Shown: positions 1 to 10,028, counted from the stretch's first letter. The stretch: 64,000 bases of DNA from Ischnura elegans (GCF_921293095.1 NC_060259.1:25117812-25181811), one strand, 5' to 3'. Notes: generated from the letters alone by a model not told the origin. Program-made: numbers and translations.

Positions 1-1028
1 TACGTAAAGGACTTTGAGTTCATATGAAGAAAAGTTATAAAGTTTAAAAAGACGAATTGCCAATTTAAATAGCCGAGTAAACATTTATACGGCGTAAATA
101 TTAAAACCAATTATTCACTCGAGGCTTTCAACCAATTGGGTATGTAGTTGGAGTTGATCATCATGAAAGTTGTACATTAAAATTCAAAGAGGCGCATTCG
201 TTTATGATGTGGCCACGTAAAATTAAATTTAGCGCAGAAAAATATCATTAATATTTAACACAATTACATTACGATCATTAAAAATTGGTTACGAATAGGA
301 CTTACCCCACACACGCAGGGATAAAATAACGCTCTTAACCTATGGACCAATGAGCACAGTTAATTTACAATATTTCCGTCTATGAAATCATCAACCACGG
401 TAACGGTATTGTGTCCCACATTAATTAAGACTTAACGTCCAACAAGGCACCCTATCGCACTGACTAATTTCTTCTTAACGGTTCGCTACGGTCAACCTAG
501 GCTGTCCAAGCCACAAATATAGCATCAATATGGATCTTGAGAACAAAGCAATTCCCTTCTCCACTCACCAATGAAAAACACACATTCGATGAACAAATCC
601 AAGGCATGTGACAGTAGTTTTTTCAAAGCGCTTCCTTATCGAAAAGGCTAACACTGCCCTTCCGGGAACGCCACCTACCACAATACACTGGCAACATAAC
701 TCCATAACTAAATAATTACTAAAAACTCATCAAATATCATCAACGGGATATCAATTATTGTCCGTGCTTCCAAGGAATAAATTCAGTAAAATAAAGCCAT
801 TGAATTTATTCGCACAACACAGAGTTACACACTCGCCATGATGACATGTGAGGGTATAATATGGGGACCGGAAAGAGTATGATACATATATTTACCCATA
901 ATAAATCCCCTAGCAAAGCTGCCTAGGCAACAAGGGAGGGTGGAAATTGATACGCAAGTCTTCCCCTCGTAAGGAAAATTAAGGATGTAATAACATTTGA
1001 GAGTTACAAATGCTTGTCTCAAATTTAG
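1..1028. other. A+T-rich non-coding DNA, no gene seen
   Basis: I see no reading frame with recognisable domains and no clear repeat. The plus strand is rich in A and C, a bias shared by much of the sequence up to about 51.9 kb. The stretch could be intron or intergenic DNA. Confidence 0.4.
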
Positions 1029-1215
1029 AAGAGCATCAAGTTGGTGTTAGACTAGAAGGTTGGCTTCACACCCTTTGAGCCCTCGTTCAAATCCCGAAGG
1101 TAGCGGAGATTATTCAGAAATTACCCAATCGCTTGAATTTTGTGTGGAGGACAGTCCAAGCGCAGCACTCCGTCCGTCGGATGGGACGTTAAGCCCTGCT
1201 CCCCATTATAGCCGC
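1029..1215 (+). repeat. Decayed tRNA-derived SINE-like repeat
   Basis: A B-box-like sequence (GTTCAAATCCC) lies at about 1088-1098, preceded by a degenerate A-box-like stretch around 1040-1060. A GC-richer body follows, ending near the GGATGGGACGTTAAGCC stretch at about 1179-1195. A pol III-type head followed by an unrelated body is what a SINE looks like. I found no second copy of this body in the window, so the family assignment is unsupported, and the ends and any target duplication are not defined. Confidence 0.4.
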
Positions 1216-2840
1216 ATAGTCAAATAAATATATTTTTAGATTATCATACAAATAAAATGTACTTCGTTTGATAAACAGCACGAAAGTAATTAATACTGTT
1301 GTAGTCAGACAGCCAAACCCATTAGTACTTGCTCTCGCACTTATTGCCAGTCATTTCAAAAATGGCTCCTGTGGGATTGGTCCCTAGCGAGAAAGCGATA
1401 ATCGCTCTTTCATATGACCATTCTTTGTATGGTAAGAGTGGCCCGGAGAGAACTCATCCGTAAAACAACTAGGGACAAAGTGCCCAGACTAAAACACAAT
1501 CCTTAACCGCCCACACATCACCGAGGAAGAGAGTTTCCCAAACAAAACAGGCCAAAGAATATTATTTTTCACAAGGAGAGTAGAATGGTTAGCAATTTTT
1601 CCAGTTTTTCCGTATTTAGGTTGATTAAGAAGATTAAATTCACTCCTTAATTAAAGGAGGGTCGGGCGCGGCGGGATGGCAGGTTTTTTAAAAGTCAAAC
1701 TCCGACGTATTCAATGAATGTAAAAAGTCCACTTCGAAACGTCGGAAACAGATGAATACAAGGGTAGCGGACAAAACCCGATAGAATCAATTAGGGTAAA
1801 ACGTCCACCTCGGAAAGTTTGCAATGGACAGCCGTTTCTAGAGAAGCGGCTTAAAACTGCATGAAATAGCGTTTGCAGTACTTCTAGGGGGAAAAAGTAC
1901 AAAAAATGAAAATTTAGTTTCCACTAAAAACGGATGCTATGTAACTATCGAATAAACCATCTCGCTTAAATTAAATGCTATACAAAGTGAACGTAAACAC
2001 TTTGCCGCAATTTGGCTTTTTCCATCGGCAGCTAGCTTTCCACTATAAAGTTGCGGACTATTGGCCGTATCGAACACATGCGAAACGCTATTCTCCTCAA
2101 GAATGCAAGAACTTGTACCAAATATATATCCTAATCAGCCTAAGGGAAAAATAATATATTCAAAAGGTATTTCTCTTAAATTGCAGCAATAGACTGGAAA
2201 GCATTAAACGGATGTGAAAAATAAACAGTCATTAAGAGCAATACCGTCAAATCACAACTATCAGTTCGTAGGTCTGAAAATGGGGAAAAATACCAAAACC
2301 GCGAAATAAGTTAATTAATTATTGAGGAGAAAATCTCAGAATATGACAAAAATCGTAGATACGCCAAGTCAACGTAATGACTGCTTAGGGTACTCAGAAT
2401 TCACACAATTTCCGCTTTCATATTGAATAGCAATTGCTAACATATAACGCTATTATGATTAAAATTTCTACTTCCAAATGCTATTATTCAACACTTGTAA
2501 TCGCACATTCATTACTTCATCAATAAAAAGTACTTTGAACTTCCGTTAGATAAAAAATTTGCGCCGAATACCAAAAGCTATAGTAACAACAAAAATCCCT
2601 CGAAGTTAAAAAATGGACTGACATATGGACATAAATGACAAAATTTTCAAGCAGATATCGCCTGATGGAAGAACAAATAGATATAATACCTTCATTATAC
2701 CAGTATTACCGTAAAAACTAATTCTACAAGTAAACTAAAAATTCTTCAGCATCAAATAAATAAACTTACATGAGAAACTAAGTGCGGGATGACCGCCTGA
2801 TATTTTTTCATATTGAAATACAACGGCTTAAACTGCCAAT
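1216..2840. other. Non-coding A+T-rich DNA, no gene seen
   Basis: No protein-coding signal or dispersed repeat was recognised. The open frames here are short, of chance length, and have no domain match I can name. Confidence 0.35.
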
Positions 2841-2845
2841 TCTTT

Positions 2846-2956
2846 CTTTACTACACTTATTTACTTTACTTTCTTTACTATATATATTTACTTTACTTCT
2901 ATTTACTATACTTCTATACTACTTTACTATACTACTTTAATACACTTTCCTTAATA
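2846..2956. repeat. Simple TTACT-rich low-complexity tract
   Basis: About 110 bases consist almost entirely of imperfect TTACT, TTTACTTTACT and CTATACT units. This is a degenerate microsatellite. It lies directly beside the GC-rich island at 2990-3190. Confidence 0.75.
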
Positions 2957-2989
2957 CTTAACGTCATTCGTAAATTTCCAGGCTGACCA

Positions 2990-3186
2990 CAATAAAATAT
3001 AGCTCAGGAAGCTCAGATGGTGGTTGTAAGCAAGACTTATTCTGGCGACGCAGCGCCCGGAGTGTGAAGTCCAGCGCCGCGCCGGCAACACACTCCCCCG
3101 GCGGCGACCACGGGTGCGTGACATAGCCACATCCCCCGTGGATCGATGCCTTCAGACAACTCCCGCAGAGTTCATAAACAAACCCT
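2990..3186 (-). other. GC-rich island, candidate host exon (minus strand)
   Basis: This is a short GC- and CpG-rich block inside A+T-rich DNA. On the minus strand it follows a good splice-acceptor-like sequence (a T-rich tract ending TTTTTGTTCAG at about 3187-3197) and then stays open in one frame. The predicted peptide is cysteine-containing (ELCGSCLKASIHGGCGYV, then PPGECVAGAA). I do not recognise a family. No canonical GT donor is evident at the other end, and the frame closes at about 2964. It could be a real exon of a minus-strand gene, a GC-rich repeat fragment, or chance. The acceptor and the composition are seen; the exon call is inference. Confidence 0.22.
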
Positions 3187-4014
3187 GAACAAAAATATTC
3201 CCAAGAGCGATAATTCCATGGATTTATTAAGACCACGAGGCTACTAATGCTCGCATAAGTTCCTTCCATGATTATCTTACCTTATTGCCAATTAGAAAGC
3301 ATTATATTCATCACATTACCCTCTTTACACGTCATCAATGTAAAATAAAGTCGGAAAAAAGCTTAATAGGATGCATCACTTCCTCTCGACCGGTCTAATT
3401 TTGTCTTTTATATCGCTATCAATTCCTTGGCTAAAACTAAAGCTATCATCTTCAAATTTTCAAGGCATGTAGGGTACCTACTTATTTGCCAACAATTTTC
3501 TGCAACGTGAATACAAACCTTTTGCATCCTAAAAAAAGTACTGCGGAACATTGTTCACATTTTGGACACCGGAAAGTGTTGTCAAGGGACTATGCTATAT
3601 ATCATGAGCATTTCAAGATGCAATCATCTTGAAATGATTCCAGCTTCAAACGATAAATACGACCCAAAAAAGACCGGCCTAGTATAAATGATGCGTTCTC
3701 TTAAGATAGATCCTTACAATAGGTTCGAAAATTTTAGGGGAAAATTCTCTGAATGCAGACTTAAAACATGATAAAATATAACAACTAAAAAGTTCTGATT
3801 TTCTAAACGTGTTGAGTTCATTTCGGAGTTTCAGGCATCTGAAGTGCGGGTTCATCAAAGAATCGACAATCTCACGCTCCCTCATTTCTATGAGATTCCT
3901 ATTTCTAGGATAGAACTCACCTCAAAGATCTAGGGTCTTAATAATACCGCAAATTAAAACTGGAAATTTTTTTTTCAATATACCACCTCGCTCAACGAGA
4001 AATGCTCCGAGGGA

Positions 4015-4080
4015 GTGGAAAGGCTATGACATGGATACGAACCCAGCAGCCTGTAGCTAACTTAGCATAGCCCAAAACAC
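4015..4080 (-). repeat. tRNA-like SINE head beside the insertion
   Basis: On the minus strand this stretch holds a box-A-like sequence (TGCTAAGTTAGCTAC) followed by a box-B-like sequence (GGGTTCGTATCC). That is the spacing and order of a pol III promoter in a tRNA-derived SINE. It lies just outside the 14-bp target duplication, so it belongs to an older SINE into or beside which the cluster inserted. No full-length partner was found in the window. Confidence 0.5.
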
Positions 4081-4086
4081 TCAATT

Positions 4087-4100
4087 GAACGTAAACATAT
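4087..4100. repeat. 14-bp target-site duplication, left copy
   Basis: The 14-mer GAACGTAAACATAT occurs here and again at 10648-10661. The left copy abuts the 3' end of the minus-strand SINE fragment. The right copy abuts the 3' end of the second plus-strand SINE unit. A direct repeat of this length exactly at the two outer ends is the signature of a single LINE-mediated insertion of the whole SINE cluster. Confidence 0.8.
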
Positions 4101-4164
4101 ACAAGAATTGCCACGAGAAAAAATTTCCCTGGACCGGGAATCGAACCACGGACCTTTGGCTTTC
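4101..4164 (-). repeat. SINE fragment, 3' half (split by the LINE)
   Basis: On the minus strand this matches the plus-strand SINE units at 10244-10306, from GAAAGCCAAAGG through box B (GGTTCGATTCC, 4147-4137) and on into TTCTCGTGGCAATTC. The 5' half of the same copy lies at 10029-10117, beyond the LINE. The two halves share the 7-base sequence GAAAGCC, which is the LINE target duplication. Confidence 0.85.
4158..4164. repeat. 7-bp LINE target-site duplication, left copy
   Basis: GGCTTTC on the plus strand (GAAAGCC on the minus strand) is repeated at 10029-10035. In the uninterrupted SINE units it occurs once, in the middle of the tRNA-like head. It therefore marks the exact LINE insertion point. 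Confidence 0.75.
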
Positions 4165-4700
4165 GATTAAATAAGCTTTTATTGCTTAATTTTTGATACA
4201 AAACAGATATATAATACATCTAGTGGGAACAATTTCAAACGTATTAGTATCACATACAAGTATATAAAAGTACAACATTATAAACATTAAAAATTTTGAT
4301 CTCAATCATTTAAATATGCTTTTCTATGCGTGTCTTAGACATTTTCATTCAAATAAAAATTTGGAGGTAAACATAAGCAAAGAGCATAAACAACAGATTA
4401 TTATTCTTTTATCAAATTTTCCAAAAAAAAAAAAAACATAGGTAAAAATGACTGGCGGGGCTCGGTAACGAACGTCCGATCCTCGGCACAGAGGCCAACC
4501 CTTCGTATGGGACCTGCTCATACGTCCATTTCTACCTCAGCACAGATTTTTTAAAGCATATATTTATACAGACATTTTTATGTATATGTATAAAATGGAA
4601 TGTAAAAATAAGCAAACATTAATTACAAAGGATTATTTTACATAAAATTTGAGAGAATACAATACGGGAAAATATTTCCCAAGCAGATGCCATTTCCGTA
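4165..4700 (-). other. LINE 3' untranslated region
   Basis: A+T-rich sequence follows the ORF2 stop on the minus strand. It contains a GC-richer block at about 4450-4555 followed on the minus strand by a T run (A run on plus, 4423-4436). The GC-rich block has a GTTCGTTACC stretch that loosely resembles a pol III B box. It could be a structured 3' recognition sequence or a SINE nested in the UTR; I cannot decide which. Confidence 0.5.
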
Positions 4701-7700
4701 TTAAAAAACATTCAACAGCCATTCTTTCTGCTCTTTTGTTGTATTGATTTTTTTGTTTAAATATATAATTTTTTTAATTAAATTAGATCTGATGTCTCCT
4801 CTATTAATTTTGTTAAAAACATATGTGCTTATTAGTTCTGATAAAATGTGTGCCTTCGTGCTTGGGAAGAGTTGGAAATTTAATTTCAGTAGATCCTTAT
4901 CGTTAACACTTCCCGATCCGAAGGTGTCAAATTCTTTAAAAATGTTTATTATGGTTTCCCAAAATACGTCATGGTTGCAACCCAGAACTGTGTGCGTCAT
5001 GTCCTCCTGCCTCCCACACTCCGGGCACTCGTCCTCTGTTCGTAAACCCAGTTTCCTTCTCATTGTATTAGTCACGATGCATTCCGAACATATGACGAAC
5101 ATAACGTCTGACTCCTTCGCACTACTCCCCAGCCTGGAATAGTTTTCCCAAGTTTTGTTTACCCTAATGTGTGGAGTCGCTTTCAGCTCGTCCTTGAGCA
5201 CGCTCTCATATATCTGCTTAGTAGTTTGCAGGCTGTCGTTATGTGCGTATTTGCTTTTGAAAATATTTGCTTCGTGTAAAATTTGGTTGAAGTACCTTAG
5301 TCCCCTTGCTTTCTCCATGGAATTTACTAATAAACGTTTTCTTTCGTTGTTATTTGAGTGTAAAATCTTAGCGATATTTTTCACTGTTATAATGCGTGCC
5401 TTGATTTTAGTGTTAATAAGGTTTAGGCCACCATATTTTGGGGGCGCGTATAGTCTTTTTCTTTCGACTTTTTGAAGATAGCCTTTCCATATAAAATTAT
5501 TCGTCATTTTAATTATGTTTGCGTTTGCTTTTTCAGGCATTGGCCAGACGTGTGCCACATACCATAAGTTTGGGAACAGTATCTGATTAAGTAGTTTGAT
5601 TTTAGACGTAATGTACGTGTTGTATTCCGCATATCCAAGTAGAATTTTACGGATTTTTCCCGTTGCTCTATCCCAGTTTTTATTAATAGTGGCGGCAAGG
5701 TCTTTCTCCCACCATAGCCCTAGGATGTTTTGGCCACTGACTTTATTCCAGCCTTTTGTGTCAGATAATTCCATTCCTTTTACATGTATGAGTGTGGACT
5801 TGGCCATGTTGATTTTCACGCCAATTAAGGTGTATTTTTTCATGATATCGCTTATTTTCTCGAGTTCCGATGCGTCTTTCACAAAAACGGTGATGTCATC
5901 GGCATATATGCACGATGTGTACGTTTTTCCGCATCTCCTGATTCCAATGCTGCGTTCAAGGTCCATGACCAGGGGTTCCATCGCCAAAGAGAAGAGCAAC
6001 ATCGACAACGGGCACCCCTGTCGGACCGAGTTTTTTATTATAAAATGATCGGATATTTTGTTTCTTATTTTTATTTGAGATGTGATATCATGGTAAAGTG
6101 TTTGGATCATTCTTATAAGCCCTTCTGGAAAATGTTTTTCTCTTAGAATTTTTATAATCCATTCTATTCTAATATTGTCAAAGGCTTTTTCCAAGTCGAT
6201 AGCTAAAATGCTTAAAGAATTTTCCTCCTTTGGAATACTACTATAAATGATGTCCCTGATTAAAATATTAGCTTCTACTGAGGATTTCCCTTCTCCCCCT
6301 CCAAACTGATTTTCCAGGCCTGCGCCATCCATTATCATCATCATTTTTTGGACTATTATGTGAGCTAATATTTTATAATCGGTATTTAGTAAAGAGATTG
6401 GTCTAAATTCCGTTATATGTTTAGCGTTTCTCTTTTTTGGTATAAGCGTTATTATTGCGTTTTTCATTCGCGCACTCATTTCCCCTTTTCGCGTGATGCT
6501 ATTGAAAACCACGCAGAGAATGGGTTTCATTTGTTCCCAGAATGTCAAATAAAACTCATTTGGCAGGCCGTCCTCCCCGGGAGCCTTTCCCTTTTTAAGC
6601 TTTAGTTTCGTAGAGTCTATTTCCTGTTCCGTGATGTTTGTCTCGAAGCGCTGCGTTTTTTCGGGGTTGAGTTTGGGGAGAGGAGGGACAGCCAGTCCGT
6701 CCCCCTCTTCCCATTCCCCGTACTGGTGATAGAGCCGGCTATATAATCTCGTCGCCTCCTCAAGCCGCTTTTCGGGGTCGTCTAGATCTCCTATTTCACC
6801 TCCGCTCGCGTATTTTATCGTTTTCCGCAATTGCTCTACTGTCAGGGCTTCGGATTCACTTTTGTCATGACCTCGCTCCCATTCCCTTGGGGCAAGCTTC
6901 TCCACCTCCCGTCGGAAAATTTCTTTTTTGAGTTCTTTTATTTCGGCATTTACTCTGGGCGACCTGTTCTCTGTGTCTATTAGGTGTTGGAGTACCTCTC
7001 GATAGAAAGCTATTGTTTCGTTTTTCTCCCTGTAATATTCGCTTGTTAGTTTTTTTAATTTCCTTATGATACCTGTTTTAAAGATTTTTTCCCACCAAAG
7101 TAAAGTATCATTCTCGCTGAGAGCGTGATTTGAGAGTCGTAATATTTCGGTTTCAATATTTTTACACATTGTTTCGTCTTTTAATAGGTTAGTATCTAAA
7201 CGCCAAATTTTTTTCTCCTTATTGTTTACATTCCGTGCATCAAGGTCCATTTTAATTTTAATATGAATGGCATGGTGATCCGAAATAGCTATCGGGGTCG
7301 TACTGTATTGTATGAATTCGTTTTTAAGTTTCTTTGATATAAAAATATAGTCAATTCTGTTTTGAGAGTGTGTTCCTATTCTTGTAAATTGTATTTTGTT
7401 TTGTACTGTATTTTTCCCGGTATCTATTGCGTCTATATTGCTAACTAAGGTTTTCAGTGTCTTGTTTATTCGGTATCTTATTTTCGTATTATTTGCCCCG
7501 CTGTCCTCCCTTCTGTAAATAGCGTTAAAATCTCCCCCCATTATCGCCTTGTCCTTGAAGAGGCAGGCGTAAGGCAAAATTTCGCTTGCCAGGAACTCTC
7601 GCCTTTCTTCGCTTTTTTCATGTCCTGAAGGGGCATATACGTTAACAAAGTGTGTGTCTCCGATTTGCAACGCAGTTATTCTCCCGGAGGCATGACGACG

Positions 7701-7952
7701 AACATTCTTAACGTTTAAAAACTTTTTTGTTAAAATTGCTGTACCTAATGAGGAGTCATCAGTATTGCCAAAAATGCGGTAATTTTTGCTCTGCCAAGCA
7801 GGTGATTCTTTATATTCTTGAATAAAAATGACATCTGCTTTTAAATCATTGTGCATAAAATTTTTAATAACATTGATTTTTAAGGCATTCGTGATTCCGG
7901 CCACATTCAGTGACGCTACCGTGATATCTCGCTTATTTGAAGAGGTACTCAT
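4701..7952 (-). CDS. LINE ORF2: APE endonuclease and reverse transcriptase
   Basis: The 1083-residue protein nicks target DNA and copies the element RNA into the nick. The N-terminal AP-type endonuclease shows all the expected motifs: N16 in SLNVAG, catalytic E46 in FIQE, GGDFN (D141, N143), RIDYI at 199-203 and SDHH at 224-227. The reverse transcriptase follows, with IPKKRNAKHITEFRPISLLN, IDLEKAFDNI, SVRQGCPLS and the catalytic YADD at 683-686. Near the C terminus is a CCHC motif, C976-x2-C979-x7-H987-x4-C992, typical of LINE ORF2 tails. There are no stops or frameshifts. At 1083 residues it is somewhat shorter than many L1/Tx1 ORF2 proteins, mainly by a short tail. The start at 7952 is the first Met and gives a clean endonuclease N terminus. 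Activity is inferred from the intact motifs. Confidence 0.93.
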   Translation of the reverse strand: MSTSSNKRDITVASLNVAGITNALKINVIKNFMHNDLKADVIFIQEYKESPAWQSKNYRIFGNTDDSSLGTAILTKKFLNVKNVRRHASGRITALQIGDTHFVNVYAPSGHEKSEERREFLASEILPYACLFKDKAIMGGDFNAIYRREDSGANNTKIRYRINKTLKTLVSNIDAIDTGKNTVQNKIQFTRIGTHSQNRIDYIFISKKLKNEFIQYSTTPIAISDHHAIHIKIKMDLDARNVNNKEKKIWRLDTNLLKDETMCKNIETEILRLSNHALSENDTLLWWEKIFKTGIIRKLKKLTSEYYREKNETIAFYREVLQHLIDTENRSPRVNAEIKELKKEIFRREVEKLAPREWERGHDKSESEALTVEQLRKTIKYASGGEIGDLDDPEKRLEEATRLYSRLYHQYGEWEEGDGLAVPPLPKLNPEKTQRFETNITEQEIDSTKLKLKKGKAPGEDGLPNEFYLTFWEQMKPILCVVFNSITRKGEMSARMKNAIITLIPKKRNAKHITEFRPISLLNTDYKILAHIIVQKMMMIMDGAGLENQFGGGEGKSSVEANILIRDIIYSSIPKEENSLSILAIDLEKAFDNIRIEWIIKILREKHFPEGLIRMIQTLYHDITSQIKIRNKISDHFIIKNSVRQGCPLSMLLFSLAMEPLVMDLERSIGIRRCGKTYTSCIYADDITVFVKDASELEKISDIMKKYTLIGVKINMAKSTLIHVKGMELSDTKGWNKVSGQNILGLWWEKDLAATINKNWDRATGKIRKILLGYAEYNTYITSKIKLLNQILFPNLWYVAHVWPMPEKANANIIKMTNNFIWKGYLQKVERKRLYAPPKYGGLNLINTKIKARIITVKNIAKILHSNNNERKRLLVNSMEKARGLRYFNQILHEANIFKSKYAHNDSLQTTKQIYESVLKDELKATPHIRVNKTWENYSRLGSSAKESDVMFVICSECIVTNTMRRKLGLRTEDECPECGRQEDMTHTVLGCNHDVFWETIINIFKEFDTFGSGSVNDKDLLKLNFQLFPSTKAHILSELISTYVFNKINRGDIRSNLIKKIIYLNKKINTTKEQKEWLLNVF

Positions 7953-8275
7953 TGTTGGTTTTTTTGGAAGGAAGTAAAAATTTCTCTGTTACGTTTTTAA
8001 AACAAACGAAGGGCGTTTGCATGCGAAATTCGTATCTTAAGAAGGGGGTCCAAAATAGGAAAAAAGTTAAATTTAAATGGCGAGGTTCGGAAATAGAGTC
8101 CGGCCCTCGACATCGTTCATATAGACCAACTCTGAGTTTAATACCTCCGTATTCTTTACATAAGGCAAGGGTTAGTAGACATTTTATATTCATGGTAATA
8201 ACTGAAGCAAGATAAGTGCTATTCAAATTATTTAACATTAACTTTACAAAAACTTTAAAGGATTTAGTGATCATT
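7953..8275 (-). other. LINE inter-ORF spacer
   Basis: About 323 bases separate the ORF1 stop from the ORF2 start. I see no domain here. Minus-strand open frames overlap the spacer but match nothing I know. How ORF2 is translated (reinitiation or internal entry) cannot be told from the sequence. Confidence 0.5.
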
Positions 8276-9796
8276 TTACTTTTTACTTGATTTTTTTTTG
8301 TTCCCTTTGCGCTCACCCTCCTGGATTCTGATGCCCCGGTTCCTAAGCTGTTCGTTCCACCTCTTCTTTTTGATTGGAGAGAGGTCCTTCCCGAATAGCT
8401 TTTTCAGTTCCGCAGCTGCAGCTCTGTTCTTGTCCTCATTCTCGATGAGGTTGAGGGGCGCGCTGCCGCTGGAGGCCGTCTCATCCTCCTCCCCTCGCTC
8501 AGACCACAATCTGCTTGTACCTGGTAGGGTAAGGAAAGAAGAAGGAGGAAACACTCCCCCCCCCACAACCCCCCCAACCTCCAGAGACATTTCCTTTTCT
8601 CTCAGCACTTTATTTTGGTCATCGCTCACTCCCTCCCTCACTTCCATGATTTCAATAGACTCCACACTGCCTGACATACTCACTCCCTCCCTCACTTCCT
8701 TGATTTCATTAGACCCCACATTGCCTGAGATACTCACTCCCTCCCTCACTTCAATATTTTCTGCAGACCTCACATTGTCTGACAATGAGGCACTTACTCC
8801 CTCCCTCACTTCCATGTTTTCGGTACACCCCACAATACCTGAGGCATTTATAAAATTATTTGTCCCCTCATTCACACCGGTATTTTTGCCAATTTCATCG
8901 TTCGGCTCTCCCCCTGTCCCTACGGCTTCTTCCGTGTCCGTCTCAAAGGAAGAAGAAGACACTTCCTTATCATTTTGTTCGCCTTTGGAGCTTTTATTAC
9001 TGTGTGTTCTATTTCTCCTTTTCGACTTCTTCTTTATCCCCCCCTCTGATGCACTCACATGACTCACGTGGTTATTTGGCAAGACTTTGTCCCCACTTTC
9101 ATCTGGTTTTGGTGTCTCCTCAGCCAATTTGACTCCGTCTTCCGCCGGGATATCCATCCCCTCCTCGTCTTCTTCCACCCTCCCAGAATTTTTTAAAGCA
9201 CTAGCGTATGATGGCCCCGACCTAGTTTCTGGGCATTGCAGCCTTAAGTGCTCCTCACTTCCACACCTTGAGCACGTCAGCTTTTGCCCATCATAGTGGA
9301 TAACTGCGCGTTCACCACCAATACTTATTACACTGGATATATTTTCCGTAAGGGACATCTTGACGGTTCTAGTGCCCGTCATCGTGCCCTGGTGTATACC
9401 ATCACCGCTCCACTTATTCTCTAAATATCCGCAGACTTTGCCGTACTTGCTCAGCGCTGCTTCGACTTCCTCACGTTTTACCTCGAAAGGTAACTGGCAC
9501 ACTTTAACAAAGGTATATCTTTCGGATATTGATTCACACCACCATGAGAACTTTTTGGTGCCTTTGGCCGGGAACTGAAACTTTTCACCCGCTTTCACCA
9601 TAATTCTTTCAAACGTAGATTCCTGCTTGACTTTCACAAGGAATGACTTCCTTCCTGGACCAAGCTGGATGCCATGAATTTCCTCAGTTTTCAGCCCGAG
9701 GTCTCCACCAACTAGTTGGTGGACCTCCAGGACCGAAGGCGTTTCACTAACACTCTCGATGTTTACACGCAGAGTGTTCTTCCTTTCCACCGGCAT
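8276..9796 (-). CDS. LINE ORF1: RNA-binding gag-like protein
   Basis: The protein is about 506 residues if read from the Met at 9796 (MPVERKNTLRV). An upstream in-frame Met at 9913 would add 39 residues of low-complexity UTR-like sequence, so I prefer 9796. It probably coats the element RNA. The N-terminal half contains an RRM-like stretch (TFVKVCQLPFEVKREEVEA, then LSKYGKV). A single zinc knuckle C-x2-C-x4-H-x4-C (CSRCGSEEHLRLQC) follows at about residues 175-188. The C-terminal half is acidic and Ser/Glu-rich, with a lysine-rich basic stretch (KKKSKRRNR) and a basic tail. It contains a four-fold internal repeat and is broken by no stop. Family membership in the L1/Tx1 group is inferred from the partner ORF2. 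Confidence 0.88.
   Translation of the reverse strand: MPVERKNTLRVNIESVSETPSVLEVHQLVGGDLGLKTEEIHGIQLGPGRKSFLVKVKQESTFERIMVKAGEKFQFPAKGTKKFSWWCESISERYTFVKVCQLPFEVKREEVEAALSKYGKVCGYLENKWSGDGIHQGTMTGTRTVKMSLTENISSVISIGGERAVIHYDGQKLTCSRCGSEEHLRLQCPETRSGPSYASALKNSGRVEEDEEGMDIPAEDGVKLAEETPKPDESGDKVLPNNHVSHVSASEGGIKKKSKRRNRTHSNKSSKGEQNDKEVSSSSFETDTEEAVGTGGEPNDEIGKNTGVNEGTNNFINASGIVGCTENMEVREGVSASLSDNVRSAENIEVREGVSISGNVGSNEIKEVREGVSMSGSVESIEIMEVREGVSDDQNKVLREKEMSLEVGGVVGGGVFPPSSFLTLPGTSRLWSERGEEDETASSGSAPLNLIENEDKNRAAAAELKKLFGKDLSPIKKKRWNEQLRNRGIRIQEGERKGNKKKSSKK
8624..8850 (-). repeat. Tandem 54-60-bp repeats inside LINE ORF1
   Basis: The plus-strand phrase ACTCCCTCCCTCACTTC recurs four times, near 8627, 8681, 8734 and 8794. 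Periods are 54, 53-54 and 60 bases, all multiples of or close to three. In protein these are ~18-20-residue units with the core EVREGVS followed by a serine-rich spacer. They lie between the zinc knuckle and the C terminus. Copy number in such a minisatellite is likely to differ between LINE copies. Confidence 0.85.
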
Positions 9797-10028
9797 TTTG
9801 CGTCGGCTCGCGCTGCGTTCACCGACACTAAATGCTAACAGACCGCGTACCCCTGGTACAGGGGTGCGCACACAAAAAGTACAATTTTTGCCTTCACAGG
9901 AAAAGTAAGTCACTTCACCGGGAACGCAAAACTACGCTCCCGGCGATCAAACACTCGATCGCCGGGGCAAGAAAACCCGCTGTCGCTGACTCACAACAGA
10001 GCTCCGATAAGACGTCCGCTCGCTAGTC
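9797..10028 (-). promoter_or_regulatory. LINE 5' UTR, likely internal promoter
   Basis: This GC- and CpG-rich leader runs from the LINE's outer end (GACTAGCGAG on the minus strand) to the ORF1 start. It contains palindromic stretches (for example GATCGCCGG with CCGGCGATC near 9940-9965, and ACCCCTGGTACAGGGGT near 9848-9864). LINEs of this kind usually carry their promoter here; that function is inferred. Confidence 0.55.

Larger units (their letters stand above)
4165..10028 (-). mobile_element. Full-length two-ORF LINE, Tx1/L1-like
   Basis: This 5.86-kb non-LTR retrotransposon lies on the minus strand. From its 5' end it has a ~230-bp 5' UTR (10028-9797), ORF1 (9796-8276), a 323-bp inter-ORF gap, ORF2 (7952-4701) and a ~536-bp 3' region (4700-4165). 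The limits are set by the 7-bp target duplication inside a SINE tRNA head. Both ORFs are open over their full length, which argues for a recent insertion. The reverse transcriptase order, the FRPISLLNTDYKIL motif and the N-terminal APE endonuclease resemble the L1/Tx1 group as I know it; a phylogeny was not run. There is no clear 3' poly(A) at 4165; the last minus-strand bases are A+T-rich (AAGCTTATTTAATC). Confidence 0.85.

Noticed and set aside
4744..6605. Plus-strand open frames (up to 150 codons) across the LINE ORF2 region
   Set aside because: They are antisense shadows of the intact minus-strand ORF2 and show no domains of their own.
8298..9578. Plus-strand frame of 254 codons, Ser/Pro/Leu-rich, and shorter ones beside it
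   Set aside because: Antisense to ORF1; its repeats are the complement of the ORF1 tandem units and it has no recognisable domain.
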